Numbered from the stretch's first letter, positions 54,176 to 62,858 are shown. The stretch is 64,000 nucleotides of DNA from an uncultured Sutterella sp. (GCA_900545335.1 UQYP01000003.1:124001-188000), one strand, 5' to 3'. The notes: generated from the sequence alone by a model not told the origin. A program made the numbers and translations.

Positions 54176-55120
54176 CTAACGGGCTTCAACTTTGCTGAAA
54201 ATACTTAATGCAACAGAGATGCCTGCGATCAGTAAAACAAAGCCGATGGTTAGCGTCGTGGTCGGCCATTGAAGCCGTTCAATATGTGCATAGAGTACAG
54301 AGAAAATGGTCTCGAAAACCAATAACTGACCTACAAGAGCTGTCGGCAGCTTTGCACTGCACATATTCCAAAGCGCAGTGGCTAACCATGAGCAGCAAAT
54401 ACCGGCAAAAAGCATCAGTAAAACGTACTTCATGGGTGTTGGTCCCAAAAGGTTGGGCATAGAAGGATCAAATCCCCAGACAACTAAATAAAGGACTGCT
54501 GAAATGGGAAAAAGTACCACGCACTGCGCACAGGTCCAAACGGTCGGATTAACTTGCGGGTGATCAAGGAGCCAATCAGCATTACGGATCGGATACCATG
54601 TCCACATCAATGTGGAAATAACACCGCATAAAAGCCCGAAGAAGAATGTGCCTGAAGAGCTCCCTTGCTGAGACAGAAATTCCTGTAATTCAGTCATGTT
54701 GACCATGACAAAACCGACAAAAATACACAAAAGGGGAATGACTAATTTTTTTAAATGTACGAAAGGCTTGCCGTTTCTTCTGGCTCTTTCGTTTGAAATC
54801 AATGCGACTAATACAGGGACAGCCCCAAAACAGATTCCGGCAACCGGGACACCTGCATATTGAACCGACATCATCAAAAACCAGGCCTGAATCAGATTCC
54901 CGATAAGGGTTAATTTCACTGAAAAAATCCAGTCTTCTTTTTTCAGCTGTCGGAATTTATCCAAAAACAGAACAACCAGAATGACTGACACCAATCCCAT
55001 GATCAATGCACGGGAAATGGCAATGTAGAGAGAATCGTATTGAGGTAAAAGAACCGGTAAAAGATAGGTCATGCCCCACAATGCGCAAGCCCCTAAACCG
55101 TACATAACACCGATGAACAT
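54176..55120 (-). CDS. EamA-family (DMT) transporter
   Basis: A 314-residue protein with about ten predicted helices. It starts GVMYGLGACALWGMTYLLPV, typical of EamA proteins, with a central loop and a second repeat ending TALVGQLLVFETIFSVLYAHIERL. An AAGGAG site lies before the ATG. It is divergent from lyase paralogue 3 across a 253-bp control region, so it likely moves the substrate or the amine product of that lyase. The direction and substrate are unknown. Confidence 0.87.
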   Translation of the reverse strand: MFIGVMYGLGACALWGMTYLLPVLLPQYDSLYIAISRALIMGLVSVILVVLFLDKFRQLKKEDWIFSVKLTLIGNLIQAWFLMMSVQYAGVPVAGICFGAVPVLVALISNERARRNGKPFVHLKKLVIPLLCIFVGFVMVNMTELQEFLSQQGSSSGTFFFGLLCGVISTLMWTWYPIRNADWLLDHPQVNPTVWTCAQCVVLFPISAVLYLVVWGFDPSMPNLLGPTPMKYVLLMLFAGICCSWLATALWNMCSAKLPTALVGQLLVFETIFSVLYAHIERLQWPTTTLTIGFVLLIAGISVALSIFSKVEAR

Positions 55121-55271
55121 TGAAGACTCCTTTCATAAAACGTGCTCACCGACACAAGGTAATATCTAATAGAAAAAAATGAGCTTTTAAAGCGCGATTC
55201 AAAATATTAATAGAGACATCTAAGTTTCATTTATTTTGATTGGAATCCTTTGTTTTTTAAACGAAACTGAT

Positions 55272-55297
55272 CATGACTGAAGATTGAATCAGTCGTG
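55272..55297. promoter_or_regulatory. Dyad in the EamA / lyase paralogue 3 divergent region
   Basis: CATGACTGA-AGATTGAA-TCAGTCGTG: 9-bp arms with one mismatch and an 8-bp spacer, 77 bases before the lyase ATG. It is the strongest dyad in the 253-bp gap and a good operator candidate. It differs from the TTAG-CTAA group. Confidence 0.5.
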
Positions 55298-55373
55298 TTT
55301 GTTTCTGTTGCTGACGCTATAACAAGCAGATAATTTTTGCTTTTATTCGTCAGTTATTTTGAGGAGAAAAGGA

Positions 55374-56879
55374 ATGGAAGTCGAAAATCGCCGCGGTAAG
55401 ATTAAAGGCGCTCCGTCCAAAGAAGTGGTCCGTTGGATTATTCAACCCGGCATTGAAAGTGACATGGATCATGCCTATCAATGCTATTTAGACATCAATA
55501 AGGCACACGTTTTGATGCTGGCTAAACAGGGGATTATCAAAACGGAAGTTGCCAAAGCCATTTTGAAAGTCACTGATGAAATGGCAAAGATGGGTGAAAA
55601 GCCGACATTTGAAATTGATCCGAGCAGAGAAGACACCTATTTCAATCTTGAGCACTATCTAATTGAAAAAACCGGACTTGAAATCGGCGGTCAGCAACAT
55701 ACGGCCCGCTCACGCAATGACTTAATTGCAACGGTAACCCGTCTGTCAACTCGCAACTACTATTTGAAGATTTGCAAGCTGTTCAATGAAATGCGTCAGA
55801 TTGTTATCGATGTTGCAAAGAATAACACTGATGCTGTCATGTCCGGCTACACTCATCTGCAGCCCTCTGAACCTATTACCTTTGCTCACTATTGTTCTGC
55901 TGTTTTGGCTGCTCTTGAACGTGACTATCGCCGAATCAGTGCAGTTTATCATTCGTTAAACCGCAGTTCCCTGGGTGGCGGTTCCATGGGTTCAACGACC
56001 TTTAATATTGACCGTGAAATGACGGCTCAATTATTGGGTTTTGATGAACCGCTGGATAATTCGATTGACTGTGTTGCAAGCCGCGACTATGCAATGGAGT
56101 TGCTCTCGGCTCTCTCAATGGCTGCCAATACATTCAGCCGCTTCTGCTTTGACCTCTATATTTGGGCAACGCCCGATTATGGCTACGTTGAAGTGGACGA
56201 CAGCGCCGCTGTTTGCTCTTCCATCATGCCGCAAAAGAAAAACCCCTGGACGTTGGAACACATCAAAGGTAAGTGCTCTCACATTGAAGGCTTCTTTATT
56301 TCAGCCTTTAATGCCATGAAGAACACACCGTACACTCATAATCAGGATGTCAACGGCGAAGGGACGTATTTCCTGTGGACGGCATTGCGCGAAATGCAAG
56401 CCTGCATCGAATTGCTCGGATCTACGGTTAAAGGCATCACGCTTCACAAAGATCGCATGGTAAAGACCGCTCAGGGCAACTTCTGCACGGTAACTGAATT
56501 GGCTAACTACCTCGTTCGCCATGACGGAATTTCCTTCCGCGCTGCTCATGAAATCGTTGCGCTTGTCGTTGACTACATGATCACGCACGACAAGAAAGCA
56601 AACGAAATCGGCACTGAAGTCGTCAACGAAATCTTCATGAAGCTCTTTAACCGCAAGACCTCTATGACCGATGAGGATATTCAGCGTGCGCTGGATCCGG
56701 TGCTCAATGCCCACTCTAAGAAAGTCTTGGGCGGTACCGCTCCTGAAGAAGTTGAACGTCAGTTGACCCGTCGTCAGGTTCACTTAGACGAAGACGTGAA
56801 AGAACTTCAGGCACGCGAAGAGTCTCTGGCTAAGGCAAAAGCCATGCTGGAAGCTGAAGTCGCTGAAATGATTGCCTAA
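55374..56879 (+). CDS. Argininosuccinate lyase-like C-N lyase, paralogue 3
   Basis: A 501-residue lyase, the close relative of paralogue 2. It has HTARSRND, GYTHLQPSEP, SSIMPQKKNP and GGGSMGSTTFNIDR, and the C-terminal charged helix ending LEAEVAEMIA. The ATG at 55374 follows GAGGAG; an in-frame TTG at 55359 overlaps that site and is unlikely to be used. The residue before the SS of the loop is Cys in copies 2 and 3 and Ser in copy 1, where ASL has Gly. It is paired with the divergent EamA transporter. Substrate not known; it should release fumarate. Confidence 0.87.
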   Translation: MEVENRRGKIKGAPSKEVVRWIIQPGIESDMDHAYQCYLDINKAHVLMLAKQGIIKTEVAKAILKVTDEMAKMGEKPTFEIDPSREDTYFNLEHYLIEKTGLEIGGQQHTARSRNDLIATVTRLSTRNYYLKICKLFNEMRQIVIDVAKNNTDAVMSGYTHLQPSEPITFAHYCSAVLAALERDYRRISAVYHSLNRSSLGGGSMGSTTFNIDREMTAQLLGFDEPLDNSIDCVASRDYAMELLSALSMAANTFSRFCFDLYIWATPDYGYVEVDDSAAVCSSIMPQKKNPWTLEHIKGKCSHIEGFFISAFNAMKNTPYTHNQDVNGEGTYFLWTALREMQACIELLGSTVKGITLHKDRMVKTAQGNFCTVTELANYLVRHDGISFRAAHEIVALVVDYMITHDKKANEIGTEVVNEIFMKLFNRKTSMTDEDIQRALDPVLNAHSKKVLGGTAPEEVERQLTRRQVHLDEDVKELQAREESLAKAKAMLEAEVAEMIA

Positions 56880-56914
56880 TAGCTCAAAAAGCCGAGATTT
56901 CCTTGGCTCACACA

Positions 56915-56944
56915 ACATCGCCGCTTCATTTGAAGCGGCGATGT
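56915..56944. terminator. Bidirectional hairpin between lyase 3 and the ureohydrolase
   Basis: Perfect 14-bp arms ACATCGCCGCTTCA and TGAAGCGGCGATGT around a 2-base loop, between two convergent stops (56879 and 56971). It has no long T-tract in either direction but is very stable. Confidence 0.7.
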
Positions 56945-56970
56945 GCGTTAAAGAGACAAATTAGTTTGTC

Positions 56971-57930
56971 TTACTTTTGTTGTTGGTGCTTCAAGAGACC
57001 TTTCTTTTCACGTTCTTTGGTAATAAAGCCCATGAAAGCGAGCATCGTCATTGCACCGAGGCGAGCCGTAATACCGCTCGGGTCGTATTGGGGAGCAACT
57101 TCGACCAGGTCAAATGCCACCACGTTGCCTTTCTTGGCAATGCCTTCCAATACGTCGGTAACAAAGACGTAGTTCAAACCGCCGGGAGAAGGAGAACCAA
57201 CGCCCGGAGCCGTGCTCATATCGTAGTTATCAATATCGATCGTCACGAAATAGTTCTTCGCTTCAGGGATTTGAGCGATAACTTCTTTGGCTCCCATTTC
57301 GAGTGCCTTGCGGGCGGGGATGACGACAGAGCCGAAGTCATAAGCAGCTTGGAAGTCTTCACGGGTGTTGCTGCCCAAACCGCGCATACCGATTTGGCAC
57401 ATCTTCTTGAAGTGCGGCATTTCAGAGATCATTCTCATCGGGCTGCCGTTAGTCCACGTGCGTTTGCCGAAGTCCAAGTGTGCGTCAAACTGAACGATGC
57501 AAAGATCGTCATACATATCCAAAGCACGGGCAGTCGGAATGGTGACAGAGTGGTCACCGCCCATCATCACAGGAATAGCACCTTTGCTGATAATCTTACG
57601 AACGGCTTCGGTGACATTGTCAAATGATTGATGGAAGTCCATCGGATGCATGTCTACGTCGCCTGCGTCAACGACTTTGACAGGAGCTTCCAAATACTGA
57701 GTCAATCTTTCGGGGTCCCAGAAACCGGCATCGCCTCTGCCGTAGTGGCAGGACACTTCACGAATGCGGCGCGGACCAAACTTCGTACCCGTCAGATACG
57801 GGGCACCCATATCGTAGGGAATACCCATCACGCAAACGTCTGCATCCAATTCATCAAGGTTGGTGCAAATCGGATACTTTGCGAAACTGGCGATTCCGGT
57901 AATAGGAAGGTTATAAACTGTTTTCGGCAT
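56971..57930 (-). CDS. Ureohydrolase (agmatinase/arginase family), substrate uncertain
   Basis: A 319-residue binuclear manganese hydrolase. All metal ligands are visible: GGDHS (residues 124-128), DAHLD (149-153) and DIDNYD (232-237). Family enzymes release urea, formamide or ammonia from arginine, agmatine, guanidinobutyrate or N-formiminoglutamate. The substrate-loop His found in agmatinases as HGTxFR is replaced by Asn here (NGSPMR). A GGAGAGAGG site precedes the ATG at 57930; the frame is open another 26 codons. It could be a formimidoylglutamase-like enzyme given ftcD nearby, but the sequence does not decide this. Confidence 0.85.
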   Translation of the reverse strand: MPKTVYNLPITGIASFAKYPICTNLDELDADVCVMGIPYDMGAPYLTGTKFGPRRIREVSCHYGRGDAGFWDPERLTQYLEAPVKVVDAGDVDMHPMDFHQSFDNVTEAVRKIISKGAIPVMMGGDHSVTIPTARALDMYDDLCIVQFDAHLDFGKRTWTNGSPMRMISEMPHFKKMCQIGMRGLGSNTREDFQAAYDFGSVVIPARKALEMGAKEVIAQIPEAKNYFVTIDIDNYDMSTAPGVGSPSPGGLNYVFVTDVLEGIAKKGNVVAFDLVEVAPQYDPSGITARLGAMTMLAFMGFITKEREKKGLLKHQQQK

Positions 57931-58044
57931 AGCCTCTCTCCTAATCGTTTTATGCTTACCGTACAAGCACTGTTCGGTAACAGGGTCCATGTTATGAGCG
58001 AAACCCAAACGATTAAAGAAAAATAAAAACCATTCCTATTGATT

Positions 58045-58059
58045 ATTAGTGAAACTAAT
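58045..58059. promoter_or_regulatory. ATTAGT-GAA-ACTAAT dyad between LysR copy 4 and the ureohydrolase
   Basis: A perfect inverted repeat with 6-bp arms and 3-bp spacer, 115 bases upstream of the ureohydrolase ATG and immediately after the LysR stop. It shares the TTAG/CTAA core with the dyads at 42606 and 52799, and its place after a LysR gene and before a catabolic gene matches 42605-42629. Confidence 0.55.
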
Positions 58060-58061
58060 GG

Positions 58062-59057
58062 TTATTGGGACTCTTTAAGCCACGGTGCAAATTTAAGGAA
58101 CTCTTTTTGAATGACTTCTAAATAGACACCTCTGCAAATCCTGGCGATTTCCTGCGCCTCCTGCTTATATTCATCTTTGCGGCAAACAACATAATACTTA
58201 AGCGAATTGTTCAGATTATCAAACGGCAACACTTTAAGCTTATGTTCGTCGTAGGAGGTAGCTGTCAAACTCAGAGGCCGTGTAATACTCCAACCGAGTC
58301 CCATCTTAATCATTTCAACTAAAACGGAGTCGGACTGAACTTCATATTGACTTTGAAAATGGATATCAAAGCTTGAAAACATGCGTTCGTTTAATCTTGC
58401 TCCGCCGCTGCCGCTCGCTGATGCAATCATGGGCAAGCCGCAGCAAAGCAGATCGTCAAGCGTCCATCGGCTTTTTTGTTTTGCCAATTCCGCGGGCAGT
58501 AATAACACGGATGGTTCTTCAAAAATGAATTGCCGTGTCAGCCCACCTATTTCTTCAAAAGCTTCGCAAATAAAAATGACATCGAGTTGCCTATTGATTA
58601 ATTTTTCAACCAGCACTTCGGAACTCGCAGTGACTTGAACGAACTTTGAAACTTTTCCGGCAAAAGACTGGGCTACGGGCGGAGCAACAAAACGGCTCGT
58701 TGACTCTGTACACCCAAAATGAATGGTAGGCTTTAAATAATTTTGTGATCTAACCTGTTTGATGCTTTCTTCAATTTTCAGAACATGATCGAAAATATCC
58801 TCGTACAAAGCTTTCGCATCGGCAGTGGGTCTGATCGGGCGTTGGGAGCGGTCAAATAAGGTGATCTGAAGATGATCTTCGAGTTTTTTGATAGCTTTGG
58901 ATAACGCCGACTGCGTAACGCCCAGTCTTTTGGCCGTTAAACTGAAATTTCGCAGTTCATAAAGAATGAGAAAAGCATTCCATTGCTCGTTTAACGAGTA
59001 GATGGTTGTTCTCTCGGCAAAATGAATCAGTCTCGCAGATGTTTTTTCAGGCACCAT
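58062..59057 (-). CDS. LysR-family transcriptional regulator, copy 4
   Basis: A 331-residue LysR regulator. The helix-turn-helix is NFSLTAKRLGVTQSALSKAI with linker ITLFDRSQRPIRP. It overlaps the upstream EamA gene by 11 bases, so the two are co-transcribed. Downstream lies the ureohydrolase, its likely target. Confidence 0.9.
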   Translation of the reverse strand: MVPEKTSARLIHFAERTTIYSLNEQWNAFLILYELRNFSLTAKRLGVTQSALSKAIKKLEDHLQITLFDRSQRPIRPTADAKALYEDIFDHVLKIEESIKQVRSQNYLKPTIHFGCTESTSRFVAPPVAQSFAGKVSKFVQVTASSEVLVEKLINRQLDVIFICEAFEEIGGLTRQFIFEEPSVLLLPAELAKQKSRWTLDDLLCCGLPMIASASGSGGARLNERMFSSFDIHFQSQYEVQSDSVLVEMIKMGLGWSITRPLSLTATSYDEHKLKVLPFDNLNNSLKYYVVCRKDEYKQEAQEIARICRGVYLEVIQKEFLKFAPWLKESQ

Positions 59058-59931
59058 GTTTTTCCCGTTTGTTTTCTCCGATCAATAAAACAATAATAGA
59101 GAAAAAGATAAGTGCAATGCCGCTTAATGTGACAAAGCTTGAGTCTTCGTTTAAGAGGAAAATACCCCAGCACGCGGCCCCCATCGGTTCAGCCAGGCAC
59201 AAGGTTGATGCAACTGAAGGACTGATGTAACGCGTACCCGCTGACAGCAATGTAAAAGCGAATCCTGCTGTAAAAATCCCCAGTCCCAAGCAAACAAATA
59301 AGCCTCGAGGAGTAATAGTCCAGGCGACGGGGAAGATAAATAAAACCGGCAATAATGCGATGGCAATCAAAGAGAGAACAAACATTAAGGCCGCTTCCGC
59401 CCCGATGCTTTTTACTAACTTAGGACTCGCCGTAATGTAAGCTGCGTAAGTAAGGCCATCCATCAGTAATAAGAAGATATAAAACAATCGATCAATGTTT
59501 AACTGTAGACCGTTAATGCAAGCAATACCTAGGATGGCCATTGTTGTAGCAACGTACCAGTCCCAGTGCGGGGATTTCTTAAAAAGAATTCGGGCTATGA
59601 CTGCAGCCCATAACGGAGCACTGCCGATCGAGATAATGGCGCCGGCCGACACGCCGATATAGTACATCCCTGTAAAAAAGCACAGCTGGCCGATCAGTAA
59701 ACAGATGGCACAGAATATCAACTCTTTTACGGGTAATGCTTTTAAATTCGTCGGGATCTTCTTCGTCGCCGCACACCAAAGGATTAAAAATACCGAACCC
59801 ACGAGCATTCTGGCTTCAGTGATGACAAAGGGAGTAGCTTCTTCGGGAGCAATAGCTTGCAAAGTACCGCTGATACTAAAGCAAAGAGCACTTAACAAAA
59901 CAAGCAATGACCCTTTAAATGTATTTGACAT
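59047..59931 (-). CDS. EamA-family (DMT) transporter
   Basis: A 294-residue protein with about ten helices. It begins GSLLVLLSALCFSISGTLQAIAPEEATPF and its second repeat ends LCLAEPMGAACWGIFLLNE, a common EamA pattern. It lies after the aspartase-like pair and before LysR copy 4, all on the minus strand. The ribosome binding site is unusual: GGAGGA is separated from the ATG by a perfect hairpin (see 59938-59970). Confidence 0.85.
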   Translation of the reverse strand: MSNTFKGSLLVLLSALCFSISGTLQAIAPEEATPFVITEARMLVGSVFLILWCAATKKIPTNLKALPVKELIFCAICLLIGQLCFFTGMYYIGVSAGAIISIGSAPLWAAVIARILFKKSPHWDWYVATTMAILGIACINGLQLNIDRLFYIFLLLMDGLTYAAYITASPKLVKSIGAEAALMFVLSLIAIALLPVLFIFPVAWTITPRGLFVCLGLGIFTAGFAFTLLSAGTRYISPSVASTLCLAEPMGAACWGIFLLNEDSSFVTLSGIALIFFSIIVLLIGENKREKHGA

Positions 59932-59937
59932 ATTTCA

Positions 59938-59970
59938 CTGCATTGTCGAAAAATCATTTCGACAATGCAG
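59938..59970 (-). other. Hairpin between Shine-Dalgarno and start of the EamA gene
   Basis: Perfect 14-bp arms CTGCATTGTCGAAA and TTTCGACAATGCAG with a 5-base loop. On the transcribed strand the order is GAAGGAGGA, hairpin, TGAAAT, ATG. Folding would bring the Shine-Dalgarno to about 6 bases from the ATG; unfolded it is about 39 away. It is not followed by T residues, so a terminator role is less likely. Confidence 0.6.
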
Positions 59971-59980
59971 TCCTCCTTCG

Positions 59981-61312
59981 TTATTTTTTGTATTTAGACA
60001 ATAAGTTTTTAACTTCAATCGGATTGCTCAGCCGATCAATATCCAAAATCTCGTCTAAAGCTTCCTGATCCATTAAACCTAATTTATGTGTAGCCTCTTT
60101 AATTGTCAGTCCTTCATTTTGGGCAAGCTTATAAGCTTGTTCGGCAGCATTATCGTCAGTAAATAAAGACAAAACGGTCGCCAATGCCAGAGAATCTTCA
60201 GCATGGTGACGGTTATGTTCAGTATTGACAGTTATTCCTTTAATACAAAGGTTTGCAAAAGTGTCCATCGTTCTGGCTAAAAGATCGGCACTGTTCATCA
60301 TTGCACGGATGGGAACAAAGGAAGCGTGGTTGCCTTCGAGCCAGCCCGATTTCTGTGCAGTTGAAAGTCCGGCGTGGTTAGCGTCAACCTGATCGGCTGT
60401 GGTAAAGACCATTTCAGCGATGACCGGATTGAGTTTGCCCGGCATAATCGAAGAGCCTGGAGCCACAGCCGGAACTGTGATTTCCTGCAAACCTGCTCTG
60501 GGACCGCTGCACATCATCCGAACATCACGAGCCACACGCCAAACGGCAGTTGATAAAGCCTGGACAAGTGCATGAGCTGTCAATAGACGCGAACAATCCA
60601 TGACTGCATCAAATGAATTTTCAAAAGAAGTCACAGAATATCCGTATATTTCAGACAGTAGTAAAGAGCTTTCCTTTGCCAGTTGATCATCGTAAAAGGC
60701 TAAAGTCCCCATCTCATTGATGCCAATCGCATTGAAATGGAACTCTTTTGCCTTCGTTTCGATTTCATTTTTTAATCTTCTGATGCCAAAGGCATAGCCG
60801 CAGAATTGCTCGCCCAGTGTCATCGGCAGATAATCCTGCAGGCCAAGGCGCCCTATTTTTACGGTTTGCTTAAATTCCCGAGCCTTGTTTTCAAGAACTT
60901 CGGTAAAACGCTCGCATGAAGCGGCGAGCTTTTGAAGATTTTGACGAATAACGAGCTCATTAGCCGTAATGACAAAAGCGTTAGAGGAGGCGCAGCGGCT
61001 TAAAATCTTCTGCAGCCTTTCAATATCTCCCCCGCTCTTAATGCCCGTATTCAGAAGGATTTCGTTGTCGATCGCCTGCAGTAAGTAACCTTTTGAACCG
61101 GCATAGACACTGATTCCCAAAGAGCTCCAATTTTTCGATTCCAATGACTTTTCACAGGCCAGTATAAGGGTCTGCAAATCTTCTCCATCGAATCGTCCTA
61201 AATTGAGAGAGGCTTTGAGTGTTGCCTTTTTTACTGTAAACAGCGCGCGGACAAGTTTCGGGAAGTCTTTGTACTGATAACTTCTGATATTAAATTGGTT
61301 AATAGCGGTCAT
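59981..61312 (-). CDS. Aspartase/fumarase-like lyase subunit B (keeps only the catalytic loop)
   Basis: A 443-residue aspartase/fumarase homologue. The third signature is perfect: GSSIMPGKLNPVIAEM (residues 286-301). The rest of the active site is not: the QSSND region reads RCASSNA (106-112), the GRTHLQDA region reads GRLGLQDY (154-161), the NMNxNE region reads LQAIDNE (78-84), GATAxGTG reads GINEMGT, and the first about 25 family residues are missing. The ATG at 61312 follows GAGGAAGAG, 16 bases after the stop of the partner gene. It probably supplies the catalytic loop to a mixed oligomer with the upstream gene product. Confidence 0.88.
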   Translation of the reverse strand: MTAINQFNIRSYQYKDFPKLVRALFTVKKATLKASLNLGRFDGEDLQTLILACEKSLESKNWSSLGISVYAGSKGYLLQAIDNEILLNTGIKSGGDIERLQKILSRCASSNAFVITANELVIRQNLQKLAASCERFTEVLENKAREFKQTVKIGRLGLQDYLPMTLGEQFCGYAFGIRRLKNEIETKAKEFHFNAIGINEMGTLAFYDDQLAKESSLLLSEIYGYSVTSFENSFDAVMDCSRLLTAHALVQALSTAVWRVARDVRMMCSGPRAGLQEITVPAVAPGSSIMPGKLNPVIAEMVFTTADQVDANHAGLSTAQKSGWLEGNHASFVPIRAMMNSADLLARTMDTFANLCIKGITVNTEHNRHHAEDSLALATVLSLFTDDNAAEQAYKLAQNEGLTIKEATHKLGLMDQEALDEILDIDRLSNPIEVKNLLSKYKK

Positions 61313-61328
61313 TTTCTCTTCCTCGCAA

Positions 61329-62780
61329 CTAGTCAATATGTCTGATTTGCCCGTATCGACGGAACATTTCAACCATAGCTTCACGATCGGTGAGTTTATT
61401 GAGATCAAAAAGCTCATCAGCCACATCTTTATCTAAGAGCTTGTCTTCCAATGCGGCCGCTTTGCAGGAGATCCCTTCATTCCATGCTTTGTGTGCAATT
61501 TGAGTGCCGACGGTGTAACCGAATAAGGAGCTCACCATCGTGGCAAGCGAGGTGGACATCTCAGCATTTTCATGCACTTTTGATTCGTTGACCTTAATGC
61601 CTTTAATGCAGTGGTCGGTAAAAATTCTGAAGCCGTCGGCGATCGCGTGCAATGTTTCCATTGCGCCCATGAAGCTCGCGCTGTCAGTAATAGCTTCATC
61701 GCTGTCATTTTCATTGACGGTTAATGCAGCAGCATGATCGGCGATGACAGACTGCTGCATAATCTGAAAGATCATTTCAGCAACGTAGGGATAGCTAAGG
61801 TAAGTTGTCTGCTCAGAAGGGGAGTAATCAGGCAGAATCAATTCACAAAAGCCGCTTCTCTTACCGGACGATAAAATACATAAATCGGCACAAATTCTTG
61901 CGGCAGCAAAAGTTAAAGCCCTCAGATAACCGCCGAGAATCATGCTGTGGTCGCAGTTTTGCATGCCATCAAAAGCGGCACTGTCTTTAATGACTTCTTC
62001 GTCCCAACGGGGCCAATGGACCTCAAAGCCCACCACTTTGGAAAGATTTTCCATAATGTGATCGGCATAACCGGGCTGCTGCCCCATGCCGGTCCCCACT
62101 GCGGTTGCTCCGAGGACAACCTCTTTAAAATCCTCACGGTAAATTTCCAGCTTTTTACGACAGCGGTAAATCATGTGTTGCCAGCCGCCGAAAACCTGAC
62201 CGAAAGTATTGGGCACAGCATCCTGAAGACAGGTTCTGGCGATTCGAACGACATCTTTAAATTCAAGCGCTTTTTCTCCCAAGGCTTTTTCCAATGCCTT
62301 TGTGCTCTCAAGCGCTTCTCCGATCAGACGATATAAAACAATAAACTGTACTGTCGGGTACACGTCATTGGACGATTGACACATGTTGACGTGAGTATTC
62401 GGGTGAACGGTGTCATAACCTTTGTGACCGGTGAGAATTTCGTTAGCTCGATTGGCCAACACTTCGTTCATATTCATGTTGGCGCCTGTACCGTGGGAGC
62501 GCCAAATATTGATCGGGAATTGATCGGCAAAATGACCTGCAATGACTTCGTCGCAAGCCTGAACGATAGCGTCTGCTTTATGCTTTTCTAATGCCCCGAT
62601 CTGAGCATTAGTCATTGCGCAGGCTTTTTTAATTTCAGCTAAAGCTCGAATCACTTCCGGTAATTCGTTAAAGGTGTGATCCGTGACAGCGTGATTGTGC
62701 TTGCAGCGTACGGTCTGGATGCCGTAATAGGCTTCATCAGGCACCGGCATTTCACCAAGTGAGTCTTTTTCTAATCTCAT
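61329..62780 (-). CDS. Aspartase/fumarase-like lyase subunit A (lacks the catalytic loop)
   Basis: A 483-residue aspartase/fumarase homologue of full length. It keeps the start LGEMPVPDEAYYGIQT, GTGANMNMNEVLANRA (97-112), NMCQSSNDVYPT (132-143), ARTCLQDAVP (181-190) and GATAVGTGM. Where the family has the SSxMPxKxNP loop with the catalytic Ser, Lys and Asn, it reads SPSEQTTYLSYPYVAEM (320-336), so none of the three remains. The reading frame is clean through this region. With its neighbour it forms a complementary pair. It lies downstream of asparaginase, so aspartate is the obvious candidate substrate. Confidence 0.88.
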   Translation of the reverse strand: MRLEKDSLGEMPVPDEAYYGIQTVRCKHNHAVTDHTFNELPEVIRALAEIKKACAMTNAQIGALEKHKADAIVQACDEVIAGHFADQFPINIWRSHGTGANMNMNEVLANRANEILTGHKGYDTVHPNTHVNMCQSSNDVYPTVQFIVLYRLIGEALESTKALEKALGEKALEFKDVVRIARTCLQDAVPNTFGQVFGGWQHMIYRCRKKLEIYREDFKEVVLGATAVGTGMGQQPGYADHIMENLSKVVGFEVHWPRWDEEVIKDSAAFDGMQNCDHSMILGGYLRALTFAAARICADLCILSSGKRSGFCELILPDYSPSEQTTYLSYPYVAEMIFQIMQQSVIADHAAALTVNENDSDEAITDSASFMGAMETLHAIADGFRIFTDHCIKGIKVNESKVHENAEMSTSLATMVSSLFGYTVGTQIAHKAWNEGISCKAAALEDKLLDKDVADELFDLNKLTDREAMVEMFRRYGQIRHID

Positions 62781-62858
62781 AAGTCACTCCCGGAGTTAAA
62801 CAATTTCTCTAATTATCAGGCTGGAAGTCTTTATTAATAAACCTAATGGAATATAAGA

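Noticed and set aside
56971..57930. Firm call as agmatinase (speB) or formimidoylglutamase (hutG)
   Set aside because: The substrate-loop His is replaced and no spe gene or complete hut operon is next to it; the motifs do not separate the two.
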